Assembly (NCBI RefSeq): GCF_005222835.1
Contig: NZ_STGA01000008.1
Coordinates: 62,001 to 126,000, forward strand
Direction: 5' to 3'
Length of the DNA stretch: 64,000 nucleotides
DNA from: Rhizobium sp. FKY42
Lineage (GTDB): Bacteria; Pseudomonadota; Alphaproteobacteria; Rhizobiales; Rhizobiaceae
This document shows, one piece after another, positions 28,009 to 38,881 of the stretch. Made by a program: the position numbers and the translations under genes. How positions within the stretch are numbered: the first letter of the stretch is position 1; every line of letters starts with the position of its first letter. The notes under the pieces were generated by a model. That model was not told the origin of the DNA and did no database searches. It was given only the letters and a program-made list of their open reading frames with translations.

Positions 28009-29195
28009 ACGGAAAAGAACTCAAGGTCGCAGTGGTTGCGGGAGAAGTGTCTGGAGATCTTCTTGCTGCCGATCTCGTGCACTACCTGCGAGCAGAATTT
28101 GGCGGCACCATCAAGCTCGTCGGGGTTGGCGGGGATGCGCTGGAGGCACAGGGGCTCAGGTCCTTCTTTGACTATTCTGAACTTTCCATCATGGGAATAA
28201 CGCAGGTTCTGAAGCGGTTGCCGCAGCTTCTGCGCCGTGTACGGCAGACTGCCGACAGAATTGTTGAAGCCAGGCCTGACCTGCTTGTCATTGTCGATAG
28301 TCCAGACTTCACCCATCGTGTCGCGAAACATGTCCGCGCGAAACTGCCTGGCCTGCCCATTGTGAATTATGTGTGTCCGAGCGTGTGGGCCTGGAAAGAA
28401 TACCGTGCCAAGGCCATGCTGGGATATGTCGATCACGTGCTGGCTGTCTTGCCCTTTGAACCACCGGAGATGGTGCGCCTGGGTGGGCCGACAACAACGT
28501 TTATCGGCCATCGATTAACCGCGGATCCGAACGTGAAGCGCGTGCGTGAGCAGCGTCAGACTTTGGTAGAGAGCCAGGTCATCGGTCGTCGCTCCGGTCC
28601 ATGTGTTCTGCTTTTGCCGGGGTCGCGGTCAACCGAGATCAAGGGCCTGATGCCGATTCTCAAGGACACGGCGGATCTCATCCGCAGTCGCAATCCGTCG
28701 GCAACCTTTCTGCTGCCAACGGTTTCGCGTCAACATGCTCTCGTTGAATCGCTGCTTGCGGACTGGAGCGTAAAGCCAACGGTCACCCGGACTCCGCAGG
28801 AAAAATGGGACGCTTTTGCCAAGGCGGATATGGCTCTTGCCGCTTCTGGAACAGTGACGCTGGAACTTGCACTGTGCGGTGTTCCAACCGTGTCCATGTA
28901 CAAGACAGATCTGTTGATGAGGCTGTTTCTGTCACGGATCAAGGTGTGGTCAGCGGCCTTGCCCAATCTCATTGCGGACAAACCTGTCATTCCGGAACAC
29001 CTTAACGATCTTTTGCGCCCTGGCTACTTTGCGCGCTGGGCGGAGGTGCTGTCGCGCGAGACGCCTCAATTGCGCGCAATGCAGAGTGGCTTTGACGAAG
29101 TTTGGGCAAAGCTCGCCACCGATACTCCTCCAGGTCTGGCTGGAGCCAGGGTTGTACTCGATCTGCTCTCAGAGCAAAACAAGCTTCCTGGTTGA
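28005..29195 (+). CDS. lpxB: LpxB, lipid A disaccharide synthase
   Basis: Glycosyltransferase (family GT19) joining lipid X and UDP-2,3-diacylglucosamine into the beta-1,6 disaccharide. 396 residues with AVVAGEVSGDLLAADL at the N-terminus and the C-terminal domain motif LAASGTVTLELAL. It uses a GTG start overlapping lpxI. Last gene of the long envelope run; a bidirectional terminator shared with gltA follows. Confidence 0.97.
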   Translation: MNGKELKVAVVAGEVSGDLLAADLVHYLRAEFGGTIKLVGVGGDALEAQGLRSFFDYSELSIMGITQVLKRLPQLLRRVRQTADRIVEARPDLLVIVDSPDFTHRVAKHVRAKLPGLPIVNYVCPSVWAWKEYRAKAMLGYVDHVLAVLPFEPPEMVRLGGPTTTFIGHRLTADPNVKRVREQRQTLVESQVIGRRSGPCVLLLPGSRSTEIKGLMPILKDTADLIRSRNPSATFLLPTVSRQHALVESLLADWSVKPTVTRTPQEKWDAFAKADMALAASGTVTLELALCGVPTVSMYKTDLLMRLFLSRIKVWSAALPNLIADKPVIPEHLNDLLRPGYFARWAEVLSRETPQLRAMQSGFDEVWAKLATDTPPGLAGARVVLDLLSEQNKLPG

Positions 29196-29226
29196 ACATG
29201 TTCCGAGCCTAAGTTCGGCGCGAATT

Positions 29227-29258
29227 CCAGATCGTCAGTTCCCCAGATCGTCAGTTCC
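29227..29258. repeat. Tandem 16-bp duplication downstream of lpxB
   Basis: CCAGATCGTCAGTTCC occurs twice back to back (29227-29242 and 29243-29258), exact at every base, in the lpxB-gltA spacer just before the terminator. It looks like a recent slippage or duplication event with no evident function. Confidence 0.9.
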
Positions 29259-29271
29259 ATTGACACGATAA

Positions 29272-29303
29272 AGCCCGCCATTCCATTGAATGACGGGCTC
29301 TTT
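29272..29303. terminator. Bidirectional terminator between lpxB and gltA
   Basis: A 12-bp stem with one mismatch (arms 29272-29283 and 29288-29299, 4-nt loop). CTCTTTCTC follows on the plus strand and TTTATCG on the minus strand. It serves two convergent genes, and the geometry fits termination in both directions. Confidence 0.75.
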
Positions 29304-29322
29304 CTCATGTTCGAAACGCAGT

Positions 29323-30612
29323 TCAGCGTTTGGATAGCGGGAGGTAATCTCGCTTCGGCGCGCCGGTGTAGAGCTGGCGCGGACGACCGATACGCTGCTG
29401 CGGATCTTCGATCATTTCCGCCCACTGAGCGATCCAGCCGACTGTACGGGCAAGTGCAAAGAGCACCGTGAACATGGTGGTTGGGAAGCCCATGGCCTTC
29501 AGAGTGATGCCGGAATAGAAATCGATGTTCGGGTAGAGCTTCTTCTCGATGAAATACTCGTCCGTCAGCGCGATCTTTTCCAGTTCCATCGCGACCTGCA
29601 GCAGCGGATCGTCCGAATGGCCAAGTTCTGCAAGCACTTCATGCGTGGTCTTCTGCATGATTTTTGCGCGCGGATCGTAGTTCTTGTACACGCGGTGGCC
29701 AAAGCCCATCAGGCGGAACGGGTCGTTCTTGTCTTTCGCGCGAGCGATGAATTCGGGAATACGGTCCGGAGTGCCGATTTCCTGCAGCATGTTGAGAGCT
29801 GCCTCGTTCGCGCCACCGTGCGCCGGGCCCCAGAGGCAGGCAATGCCAGCAGCGATACAGGCGAACGGATTGGCGCCAGACGAACCTGCGAGGCGAACCG
29901 TCGAGGTCGAGGCGTTCTGCTCGTGATCGGCATGAAGGATGAAAATCCGGTCCATGGCGCGCGCGAGAACAGGATTAACCTTGTATTCCTCGCACGGTAC
30001 GGCAAAGCACATGCGCAGGAAGTTCGAGGCGTAATCGAGATTGTTCTGTGGATACACGAAGGGCTGGCCGATGTGGTACTTATAGGCCATTGCAGCGATC
30101 GTTGGCATCTTCGCGATCATGCGCAATGACGCAACCATGCGCTGATGCGGATCAGTGATATCCGTCGAGTCGTGATAGAAGGCGGAGAGGGCACCAACAG
30201 TGCCGACCATGACTGCCATCGGGTGAGCGTCACGACGGAAGCCTGTGAAGAAACGGCTCATCTGCTCATGCACCATCGTGTGATGTGTTACACGATGGTC
30301 GAAGTCCTTTTTCTGTGCAGCTGTCGGCAGTTCGCCGTAGAGCAGCAGGTAGCAAGTTTCCAGGAAGTCGCCATGCTCTGCGAGCTGTTCGATTGGATAG
30401 CCGCGATGCAGAAGTACGCCTTCATCGCCATCGATGAAGGTGATCTTGGATTCGCAGGATGCAGTCGATGTAAAGCCGGGATCGTAGGTGAAGGTGCCAG
30501 TGTTCTTATAGAGCGCGCCGATGTCCAGAACGTCCGGCCCGATCGTGCCCTTGCGCACCGGAAGGTCAACCTTCTTATCGCCTAGTCCAAGATGTGCATT
30601 TGTGTCCGTCAT
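29323..30612 (-). CDS. gltA: GltA, citrate synthase
   Basis: Condenses acetyl-CoA and oxaloacetate, entry to the TCA cycle. 429 residues, type II (allosteric, hexameric) citrate synthase size. Catalytic segments: [10 protein letters not shown] with the first histidine, [15 protein letters not shown] with the second, and the aspartate near [12 protein letters not shown]. Start ATG 30612 has a strong GGAGG ribosome binding site; an upstream in-frame extension is rejected. A likely promoter lies 64 bp upstream. Monocistronic. Confidence 0.98.
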   Translation of the reverse strand: MTDTNAHLGLGDKKVDLPVRKGTIGPDVLDIGALYKNTGTFTYDPGFTSTASCESKITFIDGDEGVLLHRGYPIEQLAEHGDFLETCYLLLYGELPTAAQKKDFDHRVTHHTMVHEQMSRFFTGFRRDAHPMAVMVGTVGALSAFYHDSTDITDPHQRMVASLRMIAKMPTIAAMAYKYHIGQPFVYPQNNLDYASNFLRMCFAVPCEEYKVNPVLARAMDRIFILHADHEQNASTSTVRLAGSSGANPFACIAAGIACLWGPAHGGANEAALNMLQEIGTPDRIPEFIARAKDKNDPFRLMGFGHRVYKNYDPRAKIMQKTTHEVLAELGHSDDPLLQVAMELEKIALTDEYFIEKKLYPNIDFYSGITLKAMGFPTTMFTVLFALARTVGWIAQWAEMIEDPQQRIGRPRQLYTGAPKRDYLPLSKR

Positions 30613-30916
30613 ACTGATCCTCCGATGGGCGGAACGGCGCAGGACGCGCCAGGAAAAACTGAAGCTGTGCAATTAGCTATATGATCTCGCTGCCCCTGCC
30701 AAGCGCTCGACATGATGTTTTGTGCACCGCGAAAGTAGGGCTTAACGACCTCATGGCGAGACAGTAAAGAGGCTGTCCCGCGAATATGTTGAATTAAATC
30801 GATCCAATACAGATTTAGCCAAGAAGTTTGGTTTGACGCCGATTGACGCGCTCGTTCACCACAGGCAGTCTGCCCCTCATATTTAACTTAGCAAGCGATT
30901 TTTAAGGCAGCATATA
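30613..30916. other. Divergent gltA/comEC intergenic region
   Basis: 304 bp between divergent genes. It holds the candidate gltA promoter (30676-30703 on the minus strand) and a short GACAG...CTGTC inverted repeat near 30761-30780. No coding potential or clear operator is visible, and no good comEC promoter could be assigned. Confidence 0.4.
30676..30703 (-). promoter_or_regulatory. Candidate gltA promoter
   Basis: On the minus strand CTTGGC (30698-30703) and TATAGC (30676-30681) are separated by 16 bp. This is close to the rhizobial housekeeping consensus CTTGAC-N17-CTATAT. Transcription would begin about 55-60 bases before the gltA start. Confidence 0.5.
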
Positions 30917-33427
30917 GTGGATCGGGCACTCGTGGGGCGTGCAATACTATGTTTTTGGCGGCCTAAGGAGGCGACTCAGATCTGGATGCACTTGGCCGAT
31001 GCATCTCGGGAGAATAACCCTTCGTTACAACCTTTGACGTGCCCATCATCAAACAGCCACTCCGAGCCACAGCCTGTTGTTGACAGCGAGAAGCGGTGGT
31101 TCCGGCGCGTATGGGAGGAAGAGGTGTCTTTTGGGCACGTTTTCCTGTTTCTGCCGGTCGTTTTGGGCAGCGGTGCGGCAATCTGGTTTACACTGCCGTT
31201 CGAACCTTCCCCGGTCCATTTCTGGTTCGCCGGTCTTCTTCTTGCTGCGGCATGTCTGGCGGGGAGAGCGGGCTATCAGACGCTGTCAGTCGCTGCTGCC
31301 ATTCCTGGCCTTCTAGCAGGGGGGATGCTGCTCGCCAGATTCGAATCCGACCGACTTGCGACAATCATTCTTGATAGCCCGGTCACGACGAGCGTGACTG
31401 GTGTTGTCGAGCGTCGCGAGGCTGTTGGTGACCAGCGTTGGCGCTACGTCCTGAACATCTTAGAGACCTCCGAACCGAAGCTGAAGCGCGCGCCTGGACG
31501 CGTGACGCTCATCGTGCGCGGCAAGACAGACCCCTTGCAGACTGGCGCTATCGTGCGCGGACGCGCGCGATTGACACCGCCGTCCGGGCCGGCGCTGCCC
31601 GGTTTGAGCGATTTTGGCTTCCCAGCCTATTTCGACGGTATTGGTGCAACCGGCTTTTTCTACGGTCGCCCCGAGATATTGGGTGCTCAGGAAGTAAAAG
31701 GGGTTTGGCAACAGGCCGTGCAGTTCGCTTTCGCATTGCGCAGCTATGTCGGCGATCGAATTCGGCAACTCAATCCCGGTGATGAGGGCGCATTTGCGGC
31801 AGCAATCGTAACGGATGAGCGTCGAGCTATATCGCCACCGGTTGTGGAGGCTCTCAGGGCATCCGGTCTGGCGCATATCGTCGCGATATCCGGCTTGAAC
31901 ATGGCGCTTGCGGCTGGAATCTTTTTTGTCGGTCTACGAACCGTGCTCGTGATGCTGCCGGGCGTTTCAGCGCACGTACCTGTCAAAAAAGTCAGCGCAT
32001 TCGGTGCGCTTCTGATGGTGACGGCCTATTACTGTATCTCCGGTTTCGGCGTATCAGCCGAGCGGGCATACATCATGATGGCGATCCTTCTGATTGCCAT
32101 CCTCTTCAACCGCCCTTCGTTGAGTATGTACAACATCGCCCTGGCGGCGTTGGTAATCATTGTCCTTCACCCATCCAGCGTCATGGGCGCCAGTTTCCAG
32201 ATGTCGTTTGCCGCGACTGCTGCTCTGCTTGCTTGCTATCGGCTTTGGGCTGACCGCTCCCATGAGCAGGATCAGGCACTCGTTCCGGGCATTTCCTTTC
32301 GCAGCCTTTTATCCAGCGCATCTCGGTTGCTGGCCGGAACTTTGATGACATCTCTGATTGGAGGATTGGCAACTGCGGTCTTTTCGATTGCGCATTTCAA
32401 CCAGCTGACGGCCTATGGGCTTGCTGCCAATCTTGCGACAATGCCCATTATATCGCTGATCGTGATGCCATTTGGCCTGATCGGAATGCTGTTGATGCCG
32501 TTCGGGTTCGATCAACCGTTCTTCATGATCATGTCTCTTGGGTTGAAGCTGGTGATTGCCGTCGCGATGGAGGTGGCCTCTTGGGGCGGAAATACGGAAA
32601 CAGGCCGTGCTGCGAGCTGGCTATTGCCTGTTGCCACCGCCGGTCTCATCATCTTCTCGCTCTTAAGGACACGACTGCGATGGTTTGGTCTCTTTATTCT
32701 CGTGGCTTCGGTTTGTGTCAACGCATCGGTAGAAAGGCCGCGAGCCGATCTTGTGATTGCAGAGGATGGGAGAATGGCAGCGCTCTTGAGTGGGACGTCA
32801 GCCTCCATCACTACGGAAAAACCATCCGAGTTTGTATTTAAACAATGGAAAAACGCGCTGGGCCTTGAGGAGGTCGTGCCGCCGGCCGTGACAAGTGTGG
32901 ATGTGGGTAAGCGTAAGGCGGCACCAGAGTCAAAGGGGTCAGAATCAGGAACGGTTTCAGGGAAGACGCCGCGTCATGCATTGACGAGCAAAGAGATCTC
33001 GATCATCGACAAAGCGTTGACAATAGATAAGTTGCAGCCACTTCAAATGCCGCGATTCTCTTGCGTCAAAAATCTGATTTGCATGGGACGCAGCCAATCA
33101 GGTGTCAAGATCGCAATCGTGAGTGACATGCGGCTCACAGGATACGCGTGTGACCGGGCGGATCTTGTCATCGTGTCTGGCTCGCCATTTACGCAATGCC
33201 GCTCCGGTGCTCTTCTCCTGACGGGAGCAAAGCTGAAGCAGACAGGCTCAATTGAAATGTGGTTCAACGGTCAGCCTCAGTCCTCTTCCTGGACAATGAA
33301 GTCTGCGCTTCAGAGCAACAAAAGGCCTTGGCAGTTGCACCGTCTTTATGACTGGCGAACCGATACATTCCAGCCCTTGGACGTGAAACCATCGGTCGAA
33401 TTCGGGTTCAGTGATAACGCCGAATGA
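30917..33427 (+). CDS. ComEC/Rec2 family membrane protein
   Basis: 836-residue polytopic membrane protein related to the DNA-uptake channel ComEC. Order: DUF4131-type N-terminal region with two or three helices (about 70-130), an OB-like soluble part (150-260), then the Competence domain (about 290-570) with [20 protein letters not shown] and some ten helices. The C-terminal 230 residues lack the HxHxDH metallo-beta-lactamase motif of Bacillus ComEC, so nuclease activity is not expected. Start GTG 30917 has AAGG upstream; ATG 30986 is possible. The 3' end overlaps lexA by 20 bp. Whether this lineage is naturally competent is unknown. Confidence 0.85.
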   Translation: MDRALVGRAILCFWRPKEATQIWMHLADASRENNPSLQPLTCPSSNSHSEPQPVVDSEKRWFRRVWEEEVSFGHVFLFLPVVLGSGAAIWFTLPFEPSPVHFWFAGLLLAAACLAGRAGYQTLSVAAAIPGLLAGGMLLARFESDRLATIILDSPVTTSVTGVVERREAVGDQRWRYVLNILETSEPKLKRAPGRVTLIVRGKTDPLQTGAIVRGRARLTPPSGPALPGLSDFGFPAYFDGIGATGFFYGRPEILGAQEVKGVWQQAVQFAFALRSYVGDRIRQLNPGDEGAFAAAIVTDERRAISPPVVEALRASGLAHIVAISGLNMALAAGIFFVGLRTVLVMLPGVSAHVPVKKVSAFGALLMVTAYYCISGFGVSAERAYIMMAILLIAILFNRPSLSMYNIALAALVIIVLHPSSVMGASFQMSFAATAALLACYRLWADRSHEQDQALVPGISFRSLLSSASRLLAGTLMTSLIGGLATAVFSIAHFNQLTAYGLAANLATMPIISLIVMPFGLIGMLLMPFGFDQPFFMIMSLGLKLVIAVAMEVASWGGNTETGRAASWLLPVATAGLIIFSLLRTRLRWFGLFILVASVCVNASVERPRADLVIAEDGRMAALLSGTSASITTEKPSEFVFKQWKNALGLEEVVPPAVTSVDVGKRKAAPESKGSESGTVSGKTPRHALTSKEISIIDKALTIDKLQPLQMPRFSCVKNLICMGRSQSGVKIAIVSDMRLTGYACDRADLVIVSGSPFTQCRSGALLLTGAKLKQTGSIEMWFNGQPQSSSWTMKSALQSNKRPWQLHRLYDWRTDTFQPLDVKPSVEFGFSDNAE

Positions 33428-34133
33428 GGCCCACCAGCTTACCTTGCACCTTGACACGATCTGGCGGGAAAATACGTGTCTCATAGGCGGGGTTCGCAGC
33501 TTCCAGCGCAATCGATGCGCCTTTGCGCCGGAAACGCTTCAAAGTCGCCTCTTCGTCGTCTACAAGGGCTACGACGATATCGCCGGGGCTGGCCGTATTG
33601 CCGTTTCGAATGATCACCGTGTCCCCATCCAGGATACCGGCCTCAATCATCGAATCACCCTTGACCTCAAGCGCGTAGTGTTCTCCGGGGCCAAGCATTT
33701 CCAAAGGAACGCTGATGGAATGGGTATTGTTCTGAATGGCCGAAATCGGCACACCGGCTGCGATTCGCCCCATGACAGGAACCGATGCGGACTGGCTATC
33801 ATCTTCCGCGGCCTTAGACCGAACCGGAGCAGGCGGGGGCGGCTGAATTTTGCCGAGCGATCCCTCGATGACACTTGGCGAAAAGCCACGCTTTGGAACA
33901 GGTGGAGCAAAACCAAACGGCTCCGGCAACTTGATAACCTCCAGCGCCCGCGCACGGTTGGGGAGCCGACGGATGAAGCCTCTTTCTTCGAGTGCAGTGA
34001 TCAGGCGATGTATTCCCGATTTGGAGGCGAGATCCAGGGCATCCTTCATCTCGTCGAACGACGGCGGCACGCCTGACTCCTTCATCCGTGCGTGAATGAA
34101 AAGAAGCAGTTCCTGCTGTTTACGTGTCAACAT
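33408..34133 (-). CDS. lexA: LexA, SOS response repressor
   Basis: Transcriptional repressor of DNA repair genes that cleaves itself when RecA is activated. 241 residues: winged helix-turn-helix (about 1-65), a proline-rich linker (about 70-118), and an S24 peptidase-like domain. The cleavage bond is Ala126-Gly127 in RIAAGVP, and the dyad is Ser161 (VKGDSM) and Lys199 (EATLKR). The linker is longer than in E. coli LexA (202 residues), as usual in alphaproteobacteria. Its own promoter carries a LexA box, so autoregulation is predicted. Converges on and overlaps comEC by 20 bp. Confidence 0.98.
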   Translation of the reverse strand: MLTRKQQELLLFIHARMKESGVPPSFDEMKDALDLASKSGIHRLITALEERGFIRRLPNRARALEVIKLPEPFGFAPPVPKRGFSPSVIEGSLGKIQPPPPAPVRSKAAEDDSQSASVPVMGRIAAGVPISAIQNNTHSISVPLEMLGPGEHYALEVKGDSMIEAGILDGDTVIIRNGNTASPGDIVVALVDDEEATLKRFRRKGASIALEAANPAYETRIFPPDRVKVQGKLVGLIRRYH

Positions 34134-34170
34134 CCGTCGTCATCCTGTTGGGAAACAAATCCAGAACAGA

Positions 34171-34199
34171 CACTATCTGTTCCATATGTGTTCCGCAAG
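34171..34199 (-). promoter_or_regulatory. lexA promoter
   Basis: On the minus strand CTTGCG (34194-34199) and ATAGTG (34171-34176) have a 17-bp spacer. The LexA operator occupies most of that spacer, so bound repressor would block RNA polymerase directly. Confidence 0.7.
34179..34193 (-). promoter_or_regulatory. LexA (SOS) box
   Basis: GAAC-N7-GAAC on the minus strand (GTTC-N7-GTTC on the plus strand), the direct-repeat SOS operator specific to alphaproteobacteria. It sits 46 bp before the lexA start and between the -35 and -10 elements. Its exact match and position give strong support. Confidence 0.88.
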
Positions 34200-34278
34200 A
34201 GGTTCACGGCAAATATAGCTTGCAGAAACACATGGATAATGGTGGGTTGCAAGCCTGGTTAGTGACAGGAGCTTCTTT

Positions 34279-35139
34279 TTGACTTCTCCGAACATCGATC
34301 ATCTGGTCTTGCCGGTCGAATCGCTGGTTGTCGCCCGGAAGCGTTGGCGGGAGCTTGGCTTTACGGTGGCTCCAGATGCGTTCCATCCCTTCGGAACGTC
34401 CAATGCCTGTATTTTTTTCAGTGACGGAACCTATCTTGAGCCACTTGCCGTTCATGATGAGGCGCTCTTACACCAGAGTATTGGTGCAGGAAACTGCTTC
34501 GTCGAAAGGGATAGCGCGTTCCGGCAAGCCGAGGCTCGTGAAGGTTTTTCGGCTTTCGTTTTGCGTTCGACGGATGCGGTGACGGATGATGATCGCTTCC
34601 GGCAATCCGGGATAAGCGCCGGGAATCGCCTGGACTTTTCGCGCACCGTCGTCGATGAGATTGGGAGTGCTTCTGTTGCCAGCTTTCGACTGGCCTTCGC
34701 CCATCTGGGTTCCTCGCGCTTCTTTGCTTTCACCTGCCAGCGGGTTAATGCAGCGCTGCCCACTGTGGGGCCGTCTGTGGAACATCCAAACGGTGTGCTC
34801 GGACTTGATGCTATCTTCCTCTCAACAGAAGAGCCTGCAGGGATTGAAAATTTGGCGACGATGCTTGGCGTTCGCGCGCAGAAAACGGATCACGGGCATG
34901 TGTTCCAGCTGCGTAATTGTGACGTCGAAGTCGCGATGGAGATGGCCCGCGAGTCGGACAGAACCCGGACGCTTCCCGCAGATCTGCGTGGGATAGGCAT
35001 CCGCTTCCGAGTCAGGAACATTGCCGAGACCCGCGCCGCGCTACACGAAGCATCCATTCTGCATCAGAGCAGCGGTGATTGCCTGATCATCTCGCCGGCA
35101 CAAGGACAGAGATGTATCGTAGAATTCGTTCAGGCCTAA
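34279..35139 (+). CDS. VOC-fold (glyoxalase-like, PF13468 type) protein
   Basis: 286-residue protein with two glyoxalase/dioxygenase-like halves. The first opens with NIDHLVLPVESLVVARKRW and has FGTSNACIFFSDGTYLEPL; the second begins near residue 175 (GLDAIFLSTEEPAG). Members bind metals or act in varied reactions, and the substrate here is unknown. It starts at TTG 34279, with AGGAG upstream and no ATG in reach. Divergent from lexA, so the SOS box region could also affect it. The next gene starts 28 bp after its stop. Confidence 0.75.
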   Translation: MTSPNIDHLVLPVESLVVARKRWRELGFTVAPDAFHPFGTSNACIFFSDGTYLEPLAVHDEALLHQSIGAGNCFVERDSAFRQAEAREGFSAFVLRSTDAVTDDDRFRQSGISAGNRLDFSRTVVDEIGSASVASFRLAFAHLGSSRFFAFTCQRVNAALPTVGPSVEHPNGVLGLDAIFLSTEEPAGIENLATMLGVRAQKTDHGHVFQLRNCDVEVAMEMARESDRTRTLPADLRGIGIRFRVRNIAETRAALHEASILHQSSGDCLIISPAQGQRCIVEFVQA

Positions 35140-35167
35140 TGTGTGCGAAATGCGAGGCCGCAGCGAA

Positions 35168-35734
35168 ATGAACCTTGCAAAAGCCAAGCCGCGTCCAACA
35201 TCGACGACCGTGGCCGGGAAGGGTGTATCGCTCCTACGCGTTGAAAAACTAGATCAGCATCTCTTACGGTACGAGAGCGCAACACAGGCGCTCGATGTTT
35301 GGTGCGATTTGCGAGGTTTCCAACGGCGTGAGAAGACCCATGCGAAGCGAGTTGACTCAAAATCAGCGTCACCACCCAAGACGGTACATGCTGCTCTCGG
35401 TTTAAGCGACGGCGAAGAAATCGAGTATCGCCAGGTTCAGTTGATGCGGGAGGGGCTGGTTCTTTCCGAGGCTGAAAACTGGTATCGACCAAATGCGTTG
35501 ACCATCAAGATGAAAGAGCGTTTGGCTCAAACAAATGCCCCGTTTGGCCGGGTCGTTCAGGCTTTGCAGTTCACACGGAGAACTTTGCAGAGCCAAATCC
35601 TGTGGTGCCCTCCAGAACCCATGCCGCACTTCGTTCTTCGACACCACGCGGTCCTGTACAAGCCGGATTCGACGCCCTTCGCCTTTGTTATCGAGACCTA
35701 TACCCACCATTTGCTGCTCGATCGAACGAGGTGA
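35168..35734 (+). CDS. Chorismate lyase-like (UbiC/UTRA fold) protein
   Basis: 188-residue protein. The region IEYRQVQLMREG, LSEAENWYRPNAL, TNAPFGRVV and the C-terminal HAVLYKPDSTPFAFVIETYT resemble rhizobial proteins related to chorismate lyase (UbiC), which makes 4-hydroxybenzoate for ubiquinone. Whether it has lyase activity is not shown; the related UTRA fold also binds ligands in GntR regulators. ATG 35168 is preferred (GAGG upstream) over ATG 35150. Probably cotranscribed with the VOC gene. Confidence 0.65.
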   Translation: MNLAKAKPRPTSTTVAGKGVSLLRVEKLDQHLLRYESATQALDVWCDLRGFQRREKTHAKRVDSKSASPPKTVHAALGLSDGEEIEYRQVQLMREGLVLSEAENWYRPNALTIKMKERLAQTNAPFGRVVQALQFTRRTLQSQILWCPPEPMPHFVLRHHAVLYKPDSTPFAFVIETYTHHLLLDRTR

Positions 35735-35930
35735 GAGGGACATCCATTTCCAATGGTGACAGTTCCACCCTCGACTGTTATTCACCGCGCGGGCGCATCG
35801 GTGCCACTCTTGGGTGATAACTGGACTGCACGATGCACGAATCGAAAAGGCTTGAAGCTTTCAGTATGCGTCCAGCAATTTGCCGACGCCTCAAGCCGAG
35901 CAAGCGGCTGACGCCGGGAAGGATAAGCTT

Positions 35931-36782
35931 ATGAGTGTTGTCGCGAATTCCGTGGTTGCCGTAGGCGAAGGCAAATCCCGAGTCGAGTTTTCGAATGGAA
36001 AGCCTCTGTCACTCATTTGCGGGCCGTGCCAGATGGAGAGTCGCGACCACGCCTTCATGATGGCAGGTTTGATCAAGGAGATCACCGACAAGCTGGGTAT
36101 CGGGCTCGTCTACAAGAGCTCTTTTGACAAGGCCAATCGGACGTCACTTTCCGGCAAGCGGGGTATCGGATTGGAGAAAGCGCTGGAGGTCTTCAGCGAC
36201 CTGAAGAAAGAGTTCGGTTTTCCGGTCCTGACCGATATCCATACCGAAGAGCAGTGTGCAGAGGTCGCGCCGGTCGTCGATGTTCTGCAGATACCCGCCT
36301 TTCTGTGCAGGCAGACGGACCTACTTGTTGCTGCGGCCAAGACCGGTCGGGCGATCAACGTGAAGAAAGGCCAGTTTCTCGCCCCTTGGGACATGAAAAA
36401 TGTGCAAGCCAAGTTCACGGAGAGTGGTAATCCGAACGTCATGCTGTGCGAACGGGGCGCATCGTTTGGCTATAACACGCTTGTATCCGACATGCGTTCG
36501 TTGCCCATCATGGCTGCCATGGGCTCGCCGGTCATCTTCGATGCAACGCACTCCGTTCAGCAGCCTGGCGGGCAGGGTGGCTCCACTGGCGGACAGCGCG
36601 AATTTGTCGAGACACTGGCGCGCGCCGCTGTGGCCGTTGGTGTTGCTGGCGTTTTCATCGAAAGCCATCAGGATCCGGATAATGCGCCTTCTGATGGACC
36701 GAACATGGTCAAGCTGCAGGACCTTCCGCGTTTGCTGGAGACATTGATGGCCTTCGATCGCGTAGCGAAGCGTGGCACCTGA
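35931..36782 (+). CDS. kdsA: KdsA, 3-deoxy-D-manno-octulosonate 8-phosphate synthase
   Basis: Condenses PEP and arabinose 5-phosphate to Kdo-8-phosphate for the lipopolysaccharide inner core. 283 residues, TIM-barrel DAHP/Kdo8P synthase family. Segments include [22 protein letters not shown] and [17 protein letters not shown] lies seven bases before ATG 35931. A small stem-loop (35894-35909) sits in its leader. 111 bp before eno. Confidence 0.98.
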   Translation: MSVVANSVVAVGEGKSRVEFSNGKPLSLICGPCQMESRDHAFMMAGLIKEITDKLGIGLVYKSSFDKANRTSLSGKRGIGLEKALEVFSDLKKEFGFPVLTDIHTEEQCAEVAPVVDVLQIPAFLCRQTDLLVAAAKTGRAINVKKGQFLAPWDMKNVQAKFTESGNPNVMLCERGASFGYNTLVSDMRSLPIMAAMGSPVIFDATHSVQQPGGQGGSTGGQREFVETLARAAVAVGVAGVFIESHQDPDNAPSDGPNMVKLQDLPRLLETLMAFDRVAKRGT

Positions 36783-38168
<1,386 letters not shown>

Positions 38169-38174
38169 TTCGGC

Positions 38175-38280
38175 TAGAGCACGTCCAGCAAAAGTGCGTC
38201 AGCGGTTTTGCGTCCGGACTGCGTAAAAGCAAAGAGATAGAGCATTTTCGGTGATCCCGTTTTGCACCGGCAATGCTCTA
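38175..38280. repeat. RIME1-like intergenic mosaic element
   Basis: A 106-bp element bounded by TAGAGCA and TGCTCTA contains two internal palindromes. One has GCAAAA (38188-38193) facing TTTTGC (38206-38211). The other has AGAGCATT..CGGTG (38239-38253) facing CACCG..AATGCTCT (38265-38279). Size and two-palindrome layout agree with my recollection of RIME1 (about 108 bp), a repeat scattered through Rhizobiaceae genomes. It lies between eno and its terminator. Confidence 0.8.
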
Positions 38281-38294
38281 GAAGGCTGATTTCA

Positions 38295-38328
38295 AAGGCG
38301 GTAACCGGTTGCGGTTGCCGCCTTTTTT
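38295..38328 (+). terminator. Rho-independent terminator after eno
   Basis: A 12-bp stem with one wobble (arms 38295-38306 and 38313-38324, 6-nt loop) runs into six T residues. It lies downstream of the RIME1-like element, which would therefore be part of the eno 3' UTR. Confidence 0.88.
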
Positions 38329-38418
38329 GTGCCGGCAGGCCGGCCTGCGCATATGGTCAACGATTGATTAAGCAAACTCTGGCAGCTTGCAGATCGTAAT
38401 GCGTGTTAGGAAACCGGT

Positions 38419-38736
38419 ATGTGGACGAAGCATCATAAAGAACGAAAACTGGGACGGTTGGTCCTTCCTGCTATTACAATCGCTTTCGTCTCCTATTTCG
38501 GTTATCATTCCATTCATGGCGATCTCGGATTGATTGCTACGGAAAAATTCGAGCGCAACCGTGTGGAGAGGGCGGCGGCGCTGGAGAAGCTTGTAAAAAA
38601 GCGGGAGGCTTTGGAGCGGCAGGTTCGCCTGCTCAGCGACGGTTCGCTTGAAAAGGACATGCTGGACGAGATTGCGCGCTACCAGCTCAATGTTTCTCGC
38701 AAAGACGAGATCACCGTTTTTCGCAACTATTTCTAA
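38419..38736 (+). CDS. FtsB/DivIC family septum formation initiator
   Basis: 105-residue bitopic membrane protein: short basic cytoplasmic N-terminus, one transmembrane helix (about residues 13-33), then a leucine-zipper-like coiled coil (about 40-80) and a conserved C-terminal YQLNVSRKDEI segment. This matches the FtsB/DivIC family, which links FtsL and FtsQ in the divisome. Adjacent to eno, as ftsB is in E. coli, which supports the call. Confidence 0.88.
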   Translation: MWTKHHKERKLGRLVLPAITIAFVSYFGYHSIHGDLGLIATEKFERNRVERAAALEKLVKKREALERQVRLLSDGSLEKDMLDEIARYQLNVSRKDEITVFRNYF

Positions 38737-38757
38737 TTTAACCGTATTGTGGTTAAA
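38737..38757 (+). terminator. TTTAACC/GGTTAAA hairpin after ftsB
   Basis: A perfect 7-bp stem with a 7-nt loop directly after the stop codon. It is AU-rich and without a T run, so it is a weak terminator candidate. Confidence 0.4.
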
Positions 38758-38881
38758 TCAACGTTTTCTCAATCATTTCAATCGGTTGATTAACATGTGA
38801 GCCATGCATTTATGGCATTGCTGTGGCGGCAATTCTTCCCTATGGTACGCGCAACCAAACAAACGCGCAGGGAGGTTATGA

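Noticed and set aside
38735-38760. ATTTAACCGTATTGT resembles part of the SAM-II riboswitch consensus
   Set aside because: The flanking stems and the downstream conserved segment are missing, and the next gene is pdhA, not a methionine gene. The match is explained by a simple hairpin.
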